The translations under genes and the position numbers were made by a program. Below, piece by piece: positions 53,750 through 62,078 of a DNA stretch of 64,000 bases (its first letter is position 1; each line of letters begins with the position of its first letter). The notes under the pieces are model-generated. The model made no database searches and had not been told where the DNA came from. It saw only the letters and a list, made by a program, of their open reading frames with translations. Source of the stretch: Agreia pratensis (GTDB taxonomy: Bacteria; Actinomycetota; Actinomycetes; Actinomycetales; Microbacteriaceae); NCBI RefSeq assembly GCF_900177685.1, contig NZ_FXAY01000004.1, positions 1-64,000 of the forward strand, in the 5' to 3' direction.

Positions 53750-54562
53750 TCAGTCGTCCTCCAGCACGTACCTGCCCGACGCGTCGGTGAAGAGCGCCGT
53801 CTGACCCGGACGAGCCTCGCGCACGAAGTTGGCGACCCAGGGGAACCGCGCGACGAAGGAATCGACGGACCAGATCTCGTGGTTGCTGGGGTCGCCCATG
53901 TATTCGTCCGACTCCAGCCCGGTGACCGACTGCAGGTCTCCATCGCTGAAGGTGATCCAACGGGGCGGGTGTTCGGCGTGCAGCTTCGTGATGAAGACGG
54001 GTGCATTGCCGCGCAGGACGCCGGCCACGGTGTCGTTCCTCGTGACGTCGAGCAGCGCATCCGCCGACCCAGCAGCCTCGACCAGTGCATCCCATCCGTT
54101 CGCCGAGGCGAACGAGGCCTCAGCGTCTGTGAGCATTCGGAGTGTACGCACGTGCCCCACCAGGGCGCCGTCGGCAGATCTCACTTCGTCGAATGATGGC
54201 CCCCAGCGCGACGGTGTAACCATGATCGCGGAGATTCGTGTGCCGGTGAGAAAGGGCTCGCTGTTGCGCCAGGGGACTCCCATCGGCGGTACCCGCCGGT
54301 TCTCAGCGATGTCGTCGCATACGATCGCCAGGGCTCTCCACCCCGCGCCCTCCTGGCCCTCGAGCACCTCGACGGCGAGCTCGACCGGCTCACCGGCGTC
54401 AATGGGAAATCGAGACGCTCCCGACGTCATCATCGTGATCGGGCCGTTGGGCGGTCGCTTCTCCGCCACGAGGATCGCTCCTCCGATGCGTTTGTCGTGC
54501 ACCAGGGGATCGATGCCGAGAGAATCGAAGACGTGCGCGGGAAAAGCCTCGTTCGCTGTCAT
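53750..54562 (-). CDS. Suppressor-of-fused (SUFU)-like domain protein
   Basis: A 270-residue protein containing a SUFU-like region in about residues 15-165: KRIGGAILVAEKRPPNGPITMMTSGASRFPIDAGEPVELAVEVL, ALAIVCDDIAENRRVPPMGVPW, then MLTDAEASFASANGWDALVEAAGSADALLDVTR. The C-terminal third (AGVLRGNAPVFITKLHAEHPPRW...SGRYVLEDD) is less familiar. Bacterial SUFU proteins are sometimes toxin-immunity proteins, but no toxin gene is visible here. It lies 53 nt downstream of the rhodanese-like gene on the same strand. Start ATG at 54562; an open frame extends beyond it without a plausible start. Family call is moderate. Confidence 0.55.
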   Translation of the reverse strand: MTANEAFPAHVFDSLGIDPLVHDKRIGGAILVAEKRPPNGPITMMTSGASRFPIDAGEPVELAVEVLEGQEGAGWRALAIVCDDIAENRRVPPMGVPWRNSEPFLTGTRISAIMVTPSRWGPSFDEVRSADGALVGHVRTLRMLTDAEASFASANGWDALVEAAGSADALLDVTRNDTVAGVLRGNAPVFITKLHAEHPPRWITFSDGDLQSVTGLESDEYMGDPSNHEIWSVDSFVARFPWVANFVREARPGQTALFTDASGRYVLEDD

Positions 54563-54615
54563 GGTGTGATTTTTGCAGATCATCTCGGCGCAGTGAAGTG
54601 CGCTGTGATGCTCGT

Positions 54616-54984
54616 TTACGCGAGGCGGGGCTCGATGTAATCGGAGTAGAGGGGCGACCGGCCGTTGCGGTGGGCGAGCTCGTCGAGGTCGATCGGTCGC
54701 TGCTCGCTGAGCCATTTCTGCCGGCCGCCGGTGAGAACGGCGACGCGCTCGAACCCGGCCTCGCGCAGATTGCGTGCCGACTCGGCGGCGCAGAGGCTGT
54801 CGCTCTCGTCGTAGACGACGATCGTGCTCGCCATCGCGTCGATGCGCAGCGAGAGCAGCCGAACCCGGTTTGCGGCCTTCACTATCGCCAGGTTGTCTGC
54901 ACCGAGGTGATCGGCGAGCCACTGCGTCGACACGGTTGACGACGGCAGGTAGGGCCCGGGCGCGAGCGACGTAACGGTATTCAC
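54616..54984 (-). CDS. Rhodanese-like protein without catalytic Cys
   Basis: A 122-residue remnant-like rhodanese domain. It carries STVSTQWLADHLGADNLAIV and VVVYDESDSLCAAESARNLREAGFERVAVLTGGRQKW, which resembles the inactive N-terminal half of a two-domain thiosulfate sulfurtransferase. The active-site Cys is replaced by Asp (VVYDES), and the loop between the two blocks is shortened, so sulfurtransferase activity is unlikely. A GTG at 54984 sits 6 nt after a TAGCGT -10 box that abuts an ATG at 54990; the leaderless model therefore favours the GTG. It precedes the SUFU-like gene and is divergent from the MOSC protein. Confidence 0.6.
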   Translation of the reverse strand: MNTVTSLAPGPYLPSSTVSTQWLADHLGADNLAIVKAANRVRLLSLRIDAMASTIVVYDESDSLCAAESARNLREAGFERVAVLTGGRQKWLSEQRPIDLDELAHRNGRSPLYSDYIEPRLA

Positions 54985-55051
54985 ACGCATACGCTAACCC
55001 GAGCCACCGACAGCGCGGCCTCCCTCGTAAGCGGGGGTAATAAAGCCCGGC

Positions 55052-55057
55052 TAACCT
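55052..55057 (+). promoter_or_regulatory. -10 box, leaderless MOSC promoter
   Basis: TAACCT ends 7 nt before the GTG at 55065. Confidence 0.45.
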
Positions 55058-55064
55058 GAACCGT

Positions 55065-55634
55065 GTGGAGGAAGCATCCGGCGTGAATCTCGAGTTCGAG
55101 TACCGGGTGCGCATCGAGCATCTGCTGGCATCCAGCATCCACCGCTACGAAGGTCGCCCGTCTGACGGGCCGAGGCCCGCCGTCGGGGCCGAGGACCTCG
55201 AGCGCGTTACGATTGGCGCACATCTCGGCATCGTCGGCGACCGGCACTTCGGCAAGGCGGCGCATCGCACTGCCTCCGTGACGATCATGGCCGTCGAGTC
55301 GGTCGAGCACGTCGAACGAACTCTCGGTCTCTCCAACGCTCTCGACCCGCTCGACACTCGCCGCAACATCCTGATTCGTGGCGTCGATGTCGATCGGCTT
55401 CGCGGCGCGGATTTCACGCTCGATTCCGGCGTGGGCCCGGTACTGTTCCACGCGCACCGCCCGGCGAATCCCTGCGCGTGGATGGACGTGATGCTCGCGC
55501 CGGGCGCCCATAAGGCGCTGCGTGGACGAGGCGGGCTGCGCTGCGAGCCGCTGAGCACCGGCGAACTCACGAGAGGGCCGGCCCTGCTGCGGTCGTCGCT
55601 CCGCCTCGATGACGGCGAGCCCCGGCTGTTCTAG
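55065..55634 (+). CDS. MOSC-domain protein
   Basis: A 189-residue protein of the MOSC superfamily (Moco sulfurase C-terminal domain; molybdenum cofactor and other sulfur-carrier functions). It shows GAHLGIVGDRHFG, DTRRNILIRGVDVDRLRG and RPANPCAWMDVML, the last with the expected conserved Cys. It is single-domain, so its substrate is not clear. GTG at 55065 fits a leaderless transcript; a second GTG at 55083 has GGAGGAAG 8 nt upstream, so the alternative start is credible. The rhodanese-like neighbour could suggest shared sulfur metabolism. Convergent with sdaA, 4 bp apart. Confidence 0.78.
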   Translation: MEEASGVNLEFEYRVRIEHLLASSIHRYEGRPSDGPRPAVGAEDLERVTIGAHLGIVGDRHFGKAAHRTASVTIMAVESVEHVERTLGLSNALDPLDTRRNILIRGVDVDRLRGADFTLDSGVGPVLFHAHRPANPCAWMDVMLAPGAHKALRGRGGLRCEPLSTGELTRGPALLRSSLRLDDGEPRLF

Positions 55635-55638
55635 TGCG

Positions 55639-57072
55639 TCAGCACTCGATGACGTTCACTGCGAGGCCACCCTCGCTCGTCTCCTTGTACTTCGTCGACA
55701 TATCGACCCCGGTCTGACGCATCGTCTCGATCACCATGTCGAGCGACACCAGGTGGGTTCCGTCGCCGTTCATGGCGAGGCGGGCGGCGCTCACGGCGGT
55801 CGACGACGCGATCGCGTTGCGCTCGATACACGGAACCTGCACCAGGCCGCCGACGGGGTCGCAGGTCAGGCCGAGGTGGTGCTCCATCGCGATCTCCGCC
55901 GCATTCTCGACCTGACGAGGAGTGCCGCCCAGCACGGCGCACAGTGCGCCGCAGGCCATGGCGCACGCCGACCCGACCTCGCCCTGGCATCCTGCTTCGG
56001 CGCCCGAGATCGACGCGTTCGACTTGAACAGCGAGCCGATCGCCGTGGCCGTCAGCAGGTAGCGGTGGATTCCCGCTCGATCTGCCCCGCGCACGAAGTC
56101 GAGGTAGTAGCGACCGACGGCGGGAACAATGCCCGCCGCGCCGTTGGTGGGTGCCGTGACGACGCGCCCGCCCGCCGCGTTCTCTTCATTGACCGCCAGA
56201 GCGTAGGCGTGCAGCCACTCTGTCGATGTGTCATGATCGCCCGTCGCCGTCTGGCGTTCGAGCTCGAGGCGCTCGCGTAGGCGGGTCGCTCGTCTTGGCA
56301 CGTTGAGTCCGCCCGGCAGTGTGCCCGTGGCGGTGAGGCCCGCGTCGATACAGGCCTCCATCGCATTCCAGATGCGGTCGAGCTGTGCGCGCACGGCGTC
56401 CTCGCCGTGCAGTTCGGTCTCGATGCGCCAGGCGACCTCGGCGATGCTGAGACCCGTCGATTCGCAGATCTTCAGCAATGCGTCCGCGCTCGTGAACGAC
56501 AGCGGATGCTCGACCAGCGGAATACTCGACGAGTCGTCTCCGTCACGCTGGATGAACCCTCCGCCCACCGAGTAGTACGTCTCGCTGAGTAGCGGGAGGG
56601 CATCCGAATCGCCCCACGCGACGAGGCTCAGAGCGTTGGGGTGGGCAGGCAGCCGCGTGTGCGCCTCGAACGAGACGTCTGATTGCTCGATGGCGATCGG
56701 GTGGGTGCCGCCGAGGTCGATAGAACTGCGGTCGCCTCCCGACGCGAGTTCGAGAAAGCCGGCGTCGCGCAGCGCTGTCGAGCTTCCGCGAACGAGTCCA
56801 GACCATGCGCCGTGCACGAGTGTCGGGTCGCACGTCTCGGGGTCGAGGCCCTGGAGCCCGGCCACGACGGCGTCGGGGGTTCCGTGGCCGAGCCCGGTTG
56901 CGCCGAGAGAGCCATAGAGCGAGCAGGTGACGCTGCGAACGTGGTCGAGTGATCCGGATGCGCGGAGGCGGTCGACGAAATCGAGCGCGGCGCGCATCGG
57001 GCCGACGGTGTGCGAACTCGACGGACCGATGCCTACGGAGAACAGATCGAAAAGGGAGACGTATGCGGTCAC
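55639..57072 (-). CDS. sdaA: L-serine ammonia-lyase (L-serine dehydratase, iron-sulfur)
   Basis: Deaminates L-serine to pyruvate. The 477-residue single-chain type has the beta-domain start [21 protein letters not shown] (about 5-25) and the alpha-domain iron-sulfur region: [26 protein letters not shown] and [19 protein letters not shown], supplying the cysteines for the 4Fe-4S cluster. [12 protein letters not shown] is also conserved. Length is normal for the SdaA/SdaB type. GTG start; about 218 nt separate it from the MFS gene on the other strand. No regulator of serine degradation is visible. Confidence 0.93.
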   Translation of the reverse strand: MTAYVSLFDLFSVGIGPSSSHTVGPMRAALDFVDRLRASGSLDHVRSVTCSLYGSLGATGLGHGTPDAVVAGLQGLDPETCDPTLVHGAWSGLVRGSSTALRDAGFLELASGGDRSSIDLGGTHPIAIEQSDVSFEAHTRLPAHPNALSLVAWGDSDALPLLSETYYSVGGGFIQRDGDDSSSIPLVEHPLSFTSADALLKICESTGLSIAEVAWRIETELHGEDAVRAQLDRIWNAMEACIDAGLTATGTLPGGLNVPRRATRLRERLELERQTATGDHDTSTEWLHAYALAVNEENAAGGRVVTAPTNGAAGIVPAVGRYYLDFVRGADRAGIHRYLLTATAIGSLFKSNASISGAEAGCQGEVGSACAMACGALCAVLGGTPRQVENAAEIAMEHHLGLTCDPVGGLVQVPCIERNAIASSTAVSAARLAMNGDGTHLVSLDMVIETMRQTGVDMSTKYKETSEGGLAVNVIEC

Positions 57073-57289
57073 ACCCAGACCCTAGTAGCCGAGCGGCGCG
57101 CGCACACCCGTGGCGCAACATCCTGGCCCCGCTCGCCGGAAAGCCGAGCCTCGAGAGCACTGGATGGCACGAATCTGCGTGCGGATTCTAGACCTCGACC
57201 CGGTGTGAATGCATCGCCCCAATGCGTCATTTTCGGAGTACTAATCTGTTGACGTTTGTCATCTGATTCGACGTTCGAGGGAGTTCACG

Positions 57290-58738
57290 ATGTACTCTTC
57301 TGCACCAGCTCGAGACAAAGACGGCGGCGTCCGCAGCCTCGTTCCTGCTCGTATGGACAGACTTCCGTGGACTCGGTTCCATTGGTCGATCGTCGTCGGC
57401 TTGGGGTTCTCGTGGGTGCTCGACGGGCTCGAGATCCAGATCGTCGCCTCCGCAGGTTTTCAGAAAGACCTGGGGATGTCTGCCGCCGAGGTGGGCCTGC
57501 TCGGCACCGTCTACCTGTTCGGACAGATCGCGGGTGCTCTCATTTTCGGGCGTCTCTCCGACAAACTCGGTCGCAAAAAGCTCTTCATCTTGACTCTGGT
57601 GATCTACCTTGTCGCTAGCGGAGTTGCGGGCCTGTCGCCGAACATGTGGTTCCTGCTCGTCTTCCGCTTCTTCGCCGGTATGGGCATCGGCGGCGAGTAC
57701 GCGGCCATCAACTCGGCGATCGACGAGCTGATCCCGTCGAAGTACCGGGGCCGCGTCGACATCGCGATCAACGGCACCTACTGGGGTGGTGCAGCCCTCG
57801 GCTCGGCCGCCAACCTGTTCCTGCTCAACCCCGACATCTTCACCGAGAACATCGGCTGGCGTATCGGATTCTTCATCGGCCCGGTGCTCGGGCTCGCGAT
57901 CATCTACCTGCGTCGGCACATTCCAGAGAGCCCACGCTGGCTGATGACCCACGGGCGCGAGGAGGAGGCCGAGGCGACGGTCGACGACATAGAGAAGCGC
58001 GTGAAGTCGCAGGGGGGCGAGATCGATCCGGTCGACGAGAGCAAGGCGATCACGGTCACGAAGACCGAGAGAGTGCCGTTCAGAACGATCCTGCACGTGC
58101 TCTTCAAGCTCTATCCGAAGCGCACCCTGGTCGGCGCCACGATGATGGTCACCCAGTCGTTCCTCTACAACGCCATCTTCTTCACCTATGCGTTGGTTCT
58201 GCAGAACTTCTACGGAACCTCTCCGTCGTCGACGCAGTACTTCTTCTTTCCGTTCGCCATCGGCAATCTGCTCGGCCCGCTCCTGCTCGGACACCTCTTC
58301 GATGTCTGGGGCCGACGCAAGATGATCTTCCTCACGTACGGTGTCTCGGCGGCCGTGCTCGCGGCATCCGCTGTGTTGTTCAGCATGGACGTGCTGAACG
58401 CGACGACCCAGACCATCTTCTGGTGCGTGTCGTTCTTCTTCGCGTCGGCCGGCGCATCCAGCGCATATCTCACGGTCAGCGAGACCTTCCCACTCGAGAT
58501 CCGCAGCCAGGCGATCTCGTACTTCTTCGCGCTCGGCCAGATCGCCGGCTCGGTCGCCCCGCTTCTCTACGGAATTCTGATCGGAGACGGAACCGACCGC
58601 GGCCCCCTCACCTTCGGTTACTTCCTGGGGGCCGCGATCATGCTCGTGGGCGGGTTGATCGCCCTGATCTTCGGGGTGGATGCCGAACGCAAGTCGCTCG
58701 AGACCGTCACGAGTCCGCTGTCGGCCGTGAAGAAATAG
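57290..58738 (+). CDS. MFS transporter (sugar/aromatic acid symporter type)
   Basis: A 482-residue 12-helix transporter. The MFS signatures are clear: GRLSDKLGRKKLF between helices 2 and 3, RFFAGMGIGGEYAAINSAIDELIPSKYRGR (helix 4-5 loop), and PESPRWLMTHGREEEA after helix 6 as in sugar-porter and aromatic-acid families. GHLFDVWGRRKMIF is the second-half repeat, and SETFPLEIRSQAISY near the end is typical of the ACS/AAHS-type. Start ATG at 57290 with GAGGGAG 8 nt upstream. A promoter was not firmly located in the preceding gap. Substrate unknown; proximity to serine dehydratase is not diagnostic. Confidence 0.85.
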   Translation: MYSSAPARDKDGGVRSLVPARMDRLPWTRFHWSIVVGLGFSWVLDGLEIQIVASAGFQKDLGMSAAEVGLLGTVYLFGQIAGALIFGRLSDKLGRKKLFILTLVIYLVASGVAGLSPNMWFLLVFRFFAGMGIGGEYAAINSAIDELIPSKYRGRVDIAINGTYWGGAALGSAANLFLLNPDIFTENIGWRIGFFIGPVLGLAIIYLRRHIPESPRWLMTHGREEEAEATVDDIEKRVKSQGGEIDPVDESKAITVTKTERVPFRTILHVLFKLYPKRTLVGATMMVTQSFLYNAIFFTYALVLQNFYGTSPSSTQYFFFPFAIGNLLGPLLLGHLFDVWGRRKMIFLTYGVSAAVLAASAVLFSMDVLNATTQTIFWCVSFFFASAGASSAYLTVSETFPLEIRSQAISYFFALGQIAGSVAPLLYGILIGDGTDRGPLTFGYFLGAAIMLVGGLIALIFGVDAERKSLETVTSPLSAVKK

Positions 58739-58751
58739 CGATCAGTACCGA

Positions 58752-59069
58752 CTAGTTCTGGCTGGGCAGTGCCCAGTGCCCCTTCGGCACATAGGTGAAC
58801 TCGAAGTAGTCGGTCCGGTACGAGCCAAGTTTGACCAACGAAATAATGAAGTCGACCAGTGCGCCGACTCCGAAAAGCCCGGCAGTCAGGAGGTAGAGGA
58901 TGCCGAGGCCGATCTGGCCGCGCATGAACCGGTGAACTCCGATCCCGCTGAAAAAGAAGGTCAGCAGAATGTATGCGACCTTGCTGATGCGTCGGGTCGG
59001 CTGCGCCGCGAGGGGCGCCGTCACATTGACGGTGACATTGGCCGGTGTCGGGCGGGAAGTGTCGGACAT
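58752..59069 (-). CDS. TM2-domain protein
   Basis: A 105-residue small membrane protein. After a Pro/Thr-rich N-terminus it has the TM2 fold: RRISKVAYILLTFFFSGIGVHRFMRGQIGLGILYLLTAGLFGVGALVDFI, two helices linked by a G-x-H-R-F turn, typical of TM2 proteins of unknown function. ATG at 59069 has AGAGGAAC upstream. A longer frame beginning near 59129 would lack a Shine-Dalgarno and overlaps a TAGGCT -10 element about 60 nt upstream. Convergent with the MFS gene. The 199-bp gap to 59268 holds this promoter and a small GCACT/AGTGC hairpin at 59179-59194. Confidence 0.75.
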   Translation of the reverse strand: MSDTSRPTPANVTVNVTAPLAAQPTRRISKVAYILLTFFFSGIGVHRFMRGQIGLGILYLLTAGLFGVGALVDFIISLVKLGSYRTDYFEFTYVPKGHWALPSQN

Positions 59070-59267
59070 TGAGTGTTCCTCTCGGTGGGCCACATACCCG
59101 TGGTCGGGCTGCATGCTCAGATGGTGCATCGTGAGCCTAGGGCACCTCAGGACTTACACAGGCGTCCGAGTCAAGGCGGCACTCCCCCCAGTGCGAGGGT
59201 CAGGTGTCATGACTCGGCGACGGAATTCTCATTGGCGATCAAAACGACCGCTGAGGAGCGTCGGAGC

Positions 59268-60116
59268 CTAGGCGAGCCAATGCTGCGGACGCCTGAGGGA
59301 GGGCGGTAAGACGGTTGTGGCGTCGCCCTGCGCGGCATCGACCTGTGGTTGTGTGAGAAACAGAGTCTCCGATAGGTCTGCTGCCTGGAGCCGTGCGTCG
59401 CGCAGATCTGCACCGAGCATGTCGACGCCCGCGAGGTCGCCGTGGCGAAGATCCGCGGCGATGAGGTACGCGCCGCGCAGATCGGCGCCGCACAGGCGAA
59501 CCGATCGTAGGTCGCGACCGACCAGGTCTGCCGACGGGTGCAGATCGCTCGTGTGCTCGGCAGCGGCATAACCGCCGCGCGCCTCTTCACTCACCTCGAT
59601 CAAGGTGCGCCGCACTTCTGAGCGAACACGTTCGACATCAGATGCGAGGATCTCTGGAACGCCGCCGTCGAGGATGCGCAGAATGCTGCCTCGGAGCTGC
59701 TCAACCGGCTCGGAAAGCTCCGAATCGGTGGTTCGCTCGGCCGCTTCGACCAGATACCAGAGCATCTCGTGCAGCTGCCTGACCACGGCGAATGTCCTGA
59801 ACATGTCTGCGCTGGAATCGGGGCGTTCTTTCCAGCTTGTTCCGCCGAACAGGGTGTGAGAGACGTATTGGCCTGCGCCGAAGCAGTCGAATACGGTGCA
59901 GCCGCGAAAACCTCGTCGCCGCAAGGAATCGTGGATGGAGCAGGAGAACGCGTCGGTGAGATTCGAGCAGGGGGTGCCTGCCGGCTTATCGATAGGGAAA
60001 TCGGCGGATCGTTGAAATCCAAAGGCTGTGCAGCACAGTGCGAAGCAGTCAGCGCAGTTCGCTCGCAGGGCCGCGCGGCCGTCGACAGGTACGTCGGAAG
60101 AATCGATGGAGGTCAT
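59268..60116 (-). CDS. Pentapeptide-repeat protein with Cys-rich N-terminus
   Basis: A 282-residue protein. The N-terminal part (about 15-85) is cysteine-rich (NCADCFALCC, CSNLTDAFSCSIH, GCTVFDCFGAG), resembling YkgJ-like metal- or FeS-binding modules. A helical middle follows. Residues about 195-250 hold pentapeptide repeats of the A(D/N)LxxA type (ADLVG, RDLRS, ADLRG, ADLRH, VDMLG, ADLRD, ADLSE), which form a right-handed beta-helix that can mimic DNA. Combination of both modules is uncommon outside actinobacteria. The start is ATG at 60116; the preceding 187 bp contain two short hairpins (GAAAGGTCTTTC and a GGAACTCC/GGAGCTCC stem) but no gene. Role unknown. Confidence 0.78.
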   Translation of the reverse strand: MTSIDSSDVPVDGRAALRANCADCFALCCTAFGFQRSADFPIDKPAGTPCSNLTDAFSCSIHDSLRRRGFRGCTVFDCFGAGQYVSHTLFGGTSWKERPDSSADMFRTFAVVRQLHEMLWYLVEAAERTTDSELSEPVEQLRGSILRILDGGVPEILASDVERVRSEVRRTLIEVSEEARGGYAAAEHTSDLHPSADLVGRDLRSVRLCGADLRGAYLIAADLRHGDLAGVDMLGADLRDARLQAADLSETLFLTQPQVDAAQGDATTVLPPSLRRPQHWLA

Positions 60117-60302
60117 CAGTGAAAGGTCTTTCTGGGGTGATTTCGGAAAGTGGCCGGGGTGCGGGGAACTCCGAAAGGAGCTCCCTCTGCGGCGCACGAA
60201 ATCACCGCCCCTCGAGCGAGGAGCGAACGGGTGTCGCTGAAGGGCCTCTGGGTCACAGAGAGAAAGAAGGTTTCACTGACATCAGGGTAGCGCTGTGGCT
60301 GG

Positions 60303-61049
60303 TCAACCGTGGCGGCTGAGCAGGTCGAGCACGTCGTCGAAGCGACCCTCTCTCTCGGCGAATCGCAGGAAGCCGACGCGACTCACGAGAATCTCGCGCG
60401 CATCCGGCTGCGAAGCGAGGATCGACATGGTCTCGTCGAGGAACTCGTCGACGGGCATCGCGTTGGGATCGTCTTCTTGGCCCATCAGGCTCGTTGCGAC
60501 CGCGGGCGGCGCGAGCTCGAGAACCTGGATGCTCGTGTCGGCCAGCTGCACGCGCAGGCTCTGCGAGAACGAATGGATGGCGGCCTTGGTCGCGCTGTAG
60601 CTGGGCGTGGCCGGCAGCGGCACGAAGGCGAGGCCGGAGGAGACGGTCATGATCGTGGCTGACGGGCGGGACGCCAGGTGCGGCACGAGGGCCGCGATGA
60701 GTCGGATCGGGCCGAGCAGGTTGGTTGCGATGGTGCGTTCGGCAGTCTCAAGGAAGTCGGCCGTGTGCAGATCTTCGGGCTCCATGATTCCGGCCATCAG
60801 AATCACGGTGTCGAGTCCGGGGTGCTCGGCGACGACCTGCTGCGTTGCCCGCTCGATGGAGGAGGCGTCGGCCGTGTCGATCTGCACTGCGCCGATTCCG
60901 GGGTTCTCCTCGACGATCCGGTCGAGGAGTTCCGTGCGGCGACCGCCGATGATCACGTGGTTGCCGGCAGCCTGAAAACGCAGCGCCAGGCCGAGCCCGA
61001 GCCCTGACGTGGCGCCGGGAATGAAAATGGTGTTTCCGGTGATGTTCAT
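60303..61049 (-). CDS. Short-chain dehydrogenase/reductase
   Basis: A 248-residue classical SDR of the DltE-like group. TGxxxGLG-type glycine motif GATSGLGLGLAL (about 11-22), cofactor strand GGRRTELLD, NAG-equivalent LMAGIME, catalytic Ser in MTVSSGLAF and YSATKAAIHSFS (YxxxK) are complete. ATG at 61049 gives the canonical ITGNTIFIPG start; an upstream frame to 61100 has no support. It is divergent from an XRE-family regulator, which is the usual arrangement when the regulator controls the reductase. Confidence 0.88.
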   Translation of the reverse strand: MNITGNTIFIPGATSGLGLGLALRFQAAGNHVIIGGRRTELLDRIVEENPGIGAVQIDTADASSIERATQQVVAEHPGLDTVILMAGIMEPEDLHTADFLETAERTIATNLLGPIRLIAALVPHLASRPSATIMTVSSGLAFVPLPATPSYSATKAAIHSFSQSLRVQLADTSIQVLELAPPAVATSLMGQEDDPNAMPVDEFLDETMSILASQPDAREILVSRVGFLRFAEREGRFDDVLDLLSRHG

Positions 61050-61093
61050 GGCTCGACTCAACACCGAACGCGGGCGGCGCAGAAGGGAGCGGT

Positions 61094-61148
61094 TGTCCAT
61101 GGATTGTCAGTCCCTTGTTGCCACGGGGGTGTACCGCCACCATGGACA
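61094..61148. promoter_or_regulatory. Paired CCATGG sites in the SDR-regulator intergenic region
   Basis: TGTCCATGG (61094-61102) and CCATGGACA (61140-61148) are perfect inverted copies; each contains the palindrome TCCATGGA or CCATGG. The second copy abuts the regulator start (61150). They are candidate binding sites for the XRE regulator on the divergent promoter. Confidence 0.45.
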
Positions 61149-61149
61149 C

Positions 61150-61986
61150 ATGGACAGACCCGCACTCGCCGACTTTTTGAGGCGTCGCCGCGAGGCCCTG
61201 AAGCCGCGCGACGTCGGGCTGCTCGATGGATCACGTCGTCGAACTCCCGGCCTCAAGCGCGAGGAGGTCGCCCTGCTCGTGGGCATGTCGACCGACTACT
61301 ACTCGAGGCTCGAGCAGCAGCGAGGCCCGCAGCCGTCGGAGCAGATGGTGGCCGCGATCGCCCGCGGGCTGCGACTGACTCCCGACGAGCGCGACCATCT
61401 GTTCCGGCTCACTGGGCACAACGCACCCCGTCGCGCTCTCGCGACGAAACACGTCTCGCCCGCGCTGATGCGGGTGCTCGATCGACTCGACGACACCCCG
61501 GCCCTCGTTCTCTCAGACCTCGCAGAGACTCTGGCGCAGAACGCGATGGCGACAGCATTGCTCGGCGACGAGACGCGGTTCAGCGGCCTGGCCGCAAGCG
61601 CGGTATACCGCTGGTTCACCGACCCCGAGGCGCGCGGCCGGTATCCCGAGCGCGACCACGAGCACCAGAGCCGCATCCAAGTCGCCGCGCTACGCGCATC
61701 CGTCTCGGCCTCGGGCGATTCCGAGCACGGCCGGGCGATCGTCTCCGAGCTGCTGGCGACAAGCGAGGAGTTCGCGGCGATCTGGGAGCTGCACGAGGTG
61801 CGCAATCGCTTCGACGATCACAAGACGCTGGTGCACCCGGAAATCGGCGAGATCGAGGTGGACTGCCAGGCGCTGTTCACCGAGAATCTGTCGCAGACAC
61901 TGCTCGTGCTCACGGCGTCACCCGGAACCGAGGCTGCCGAGAAGCTGGCGCTCCTCCGGGTGGTGGGTAACCAGACCTTCGCCTAG
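61150..61986 (+). CDS. XRE-family regulator with MmyB-like ligand domain
   Basis: A 278-residue transcriptional regulator. The N-terminal HTH (LADFLRRRREALKPRDVGL..RRTPGLKREEVALLVGMSTDYYSRLEQQRGPQPS, about 5-65) is the HTH_31 type of the MmyB/streptomycete family. The C-terminal part (about 90-270) has the PAS-like MmyB ligand fold: LDDTPALVLSDLAETLAQNAMATALLGD, FTDPEARGRYPE and ENLSQTLLVLTASPGTEAAEKLALL. ATG at 61150 is in frame after the CCATGG site. It is divergent from the SDR gene, likely its target. Effector unknown. Confidence 0.88.
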   Translation: MDRPALADFLRRRREALKPRDVGLLDGSRRRTPGLKREEVALLVGMSTDYYSRLEQQRGPQPSEQMVAAIARGLRLTPDERDHLFRLTGHNAPRRALATKHVSPALMRVLDRLDDTPALVLSDLAETLAQNAMATALLGDETRFSGLAASAVYRWFTDPEARGRYPERDHEHQSRIQVAALRASVSASGDSEHGRAIVSELLATSEEFAAIWELHEVRNRFDDHKTLVHPEIGEIEVDCQALFTENLSQTLLVLTASPGTEAAEKLALLRVVGNQTFA

Positions 61987-62012
61987 CCTGGATGTATGGC
62001 CGCACGTTGTGG

Positions 62013-62056
62013 CCGCCGGACGAGGGCGCAGTACCCGGAACGCGACAAGACTGACC
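62013..62056 (+). ncRNA. Guanidine-III riboswitch (ykkC-III)
   Basis: The conserved core matches class III: CCGGACGAGG at 62016-62025, CCCGG at 62034-62038, and GACAAGAC at 62044-62051. CCGG (62016-62019) pairs with CCGG (62035-62038), and CAGT (62029-62032) pairs with ACTG (62050-62053) as a pseudoknot. The RBS AAGGAG (62063-62068) lies just after it, so translation control is expected. A likely -10 TAGCCT is at 61984-61989. It precedes a SugE/Gdx-type exporter, its known partner. Confidence 0.9.
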
Positions 62057-62078
62057 ACCACTAAGGAGTGGAACAGTC

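Noticed and set aside
59179-59194. GCACT/AGTGC hairpin between the TM2 and pentapeptide genes as a terminator.
   Set aside because: Only a 5-bp stem with a C-rich loop, no T tract, and not placed after a stop codon; weak evidence.
60117-60302. Possible small RNA or riboswitch in the gap upstream of the pentapeptide gene.
   Set aside because: Two short stems are visible, but no known motif matches and no conservation can be judged here.
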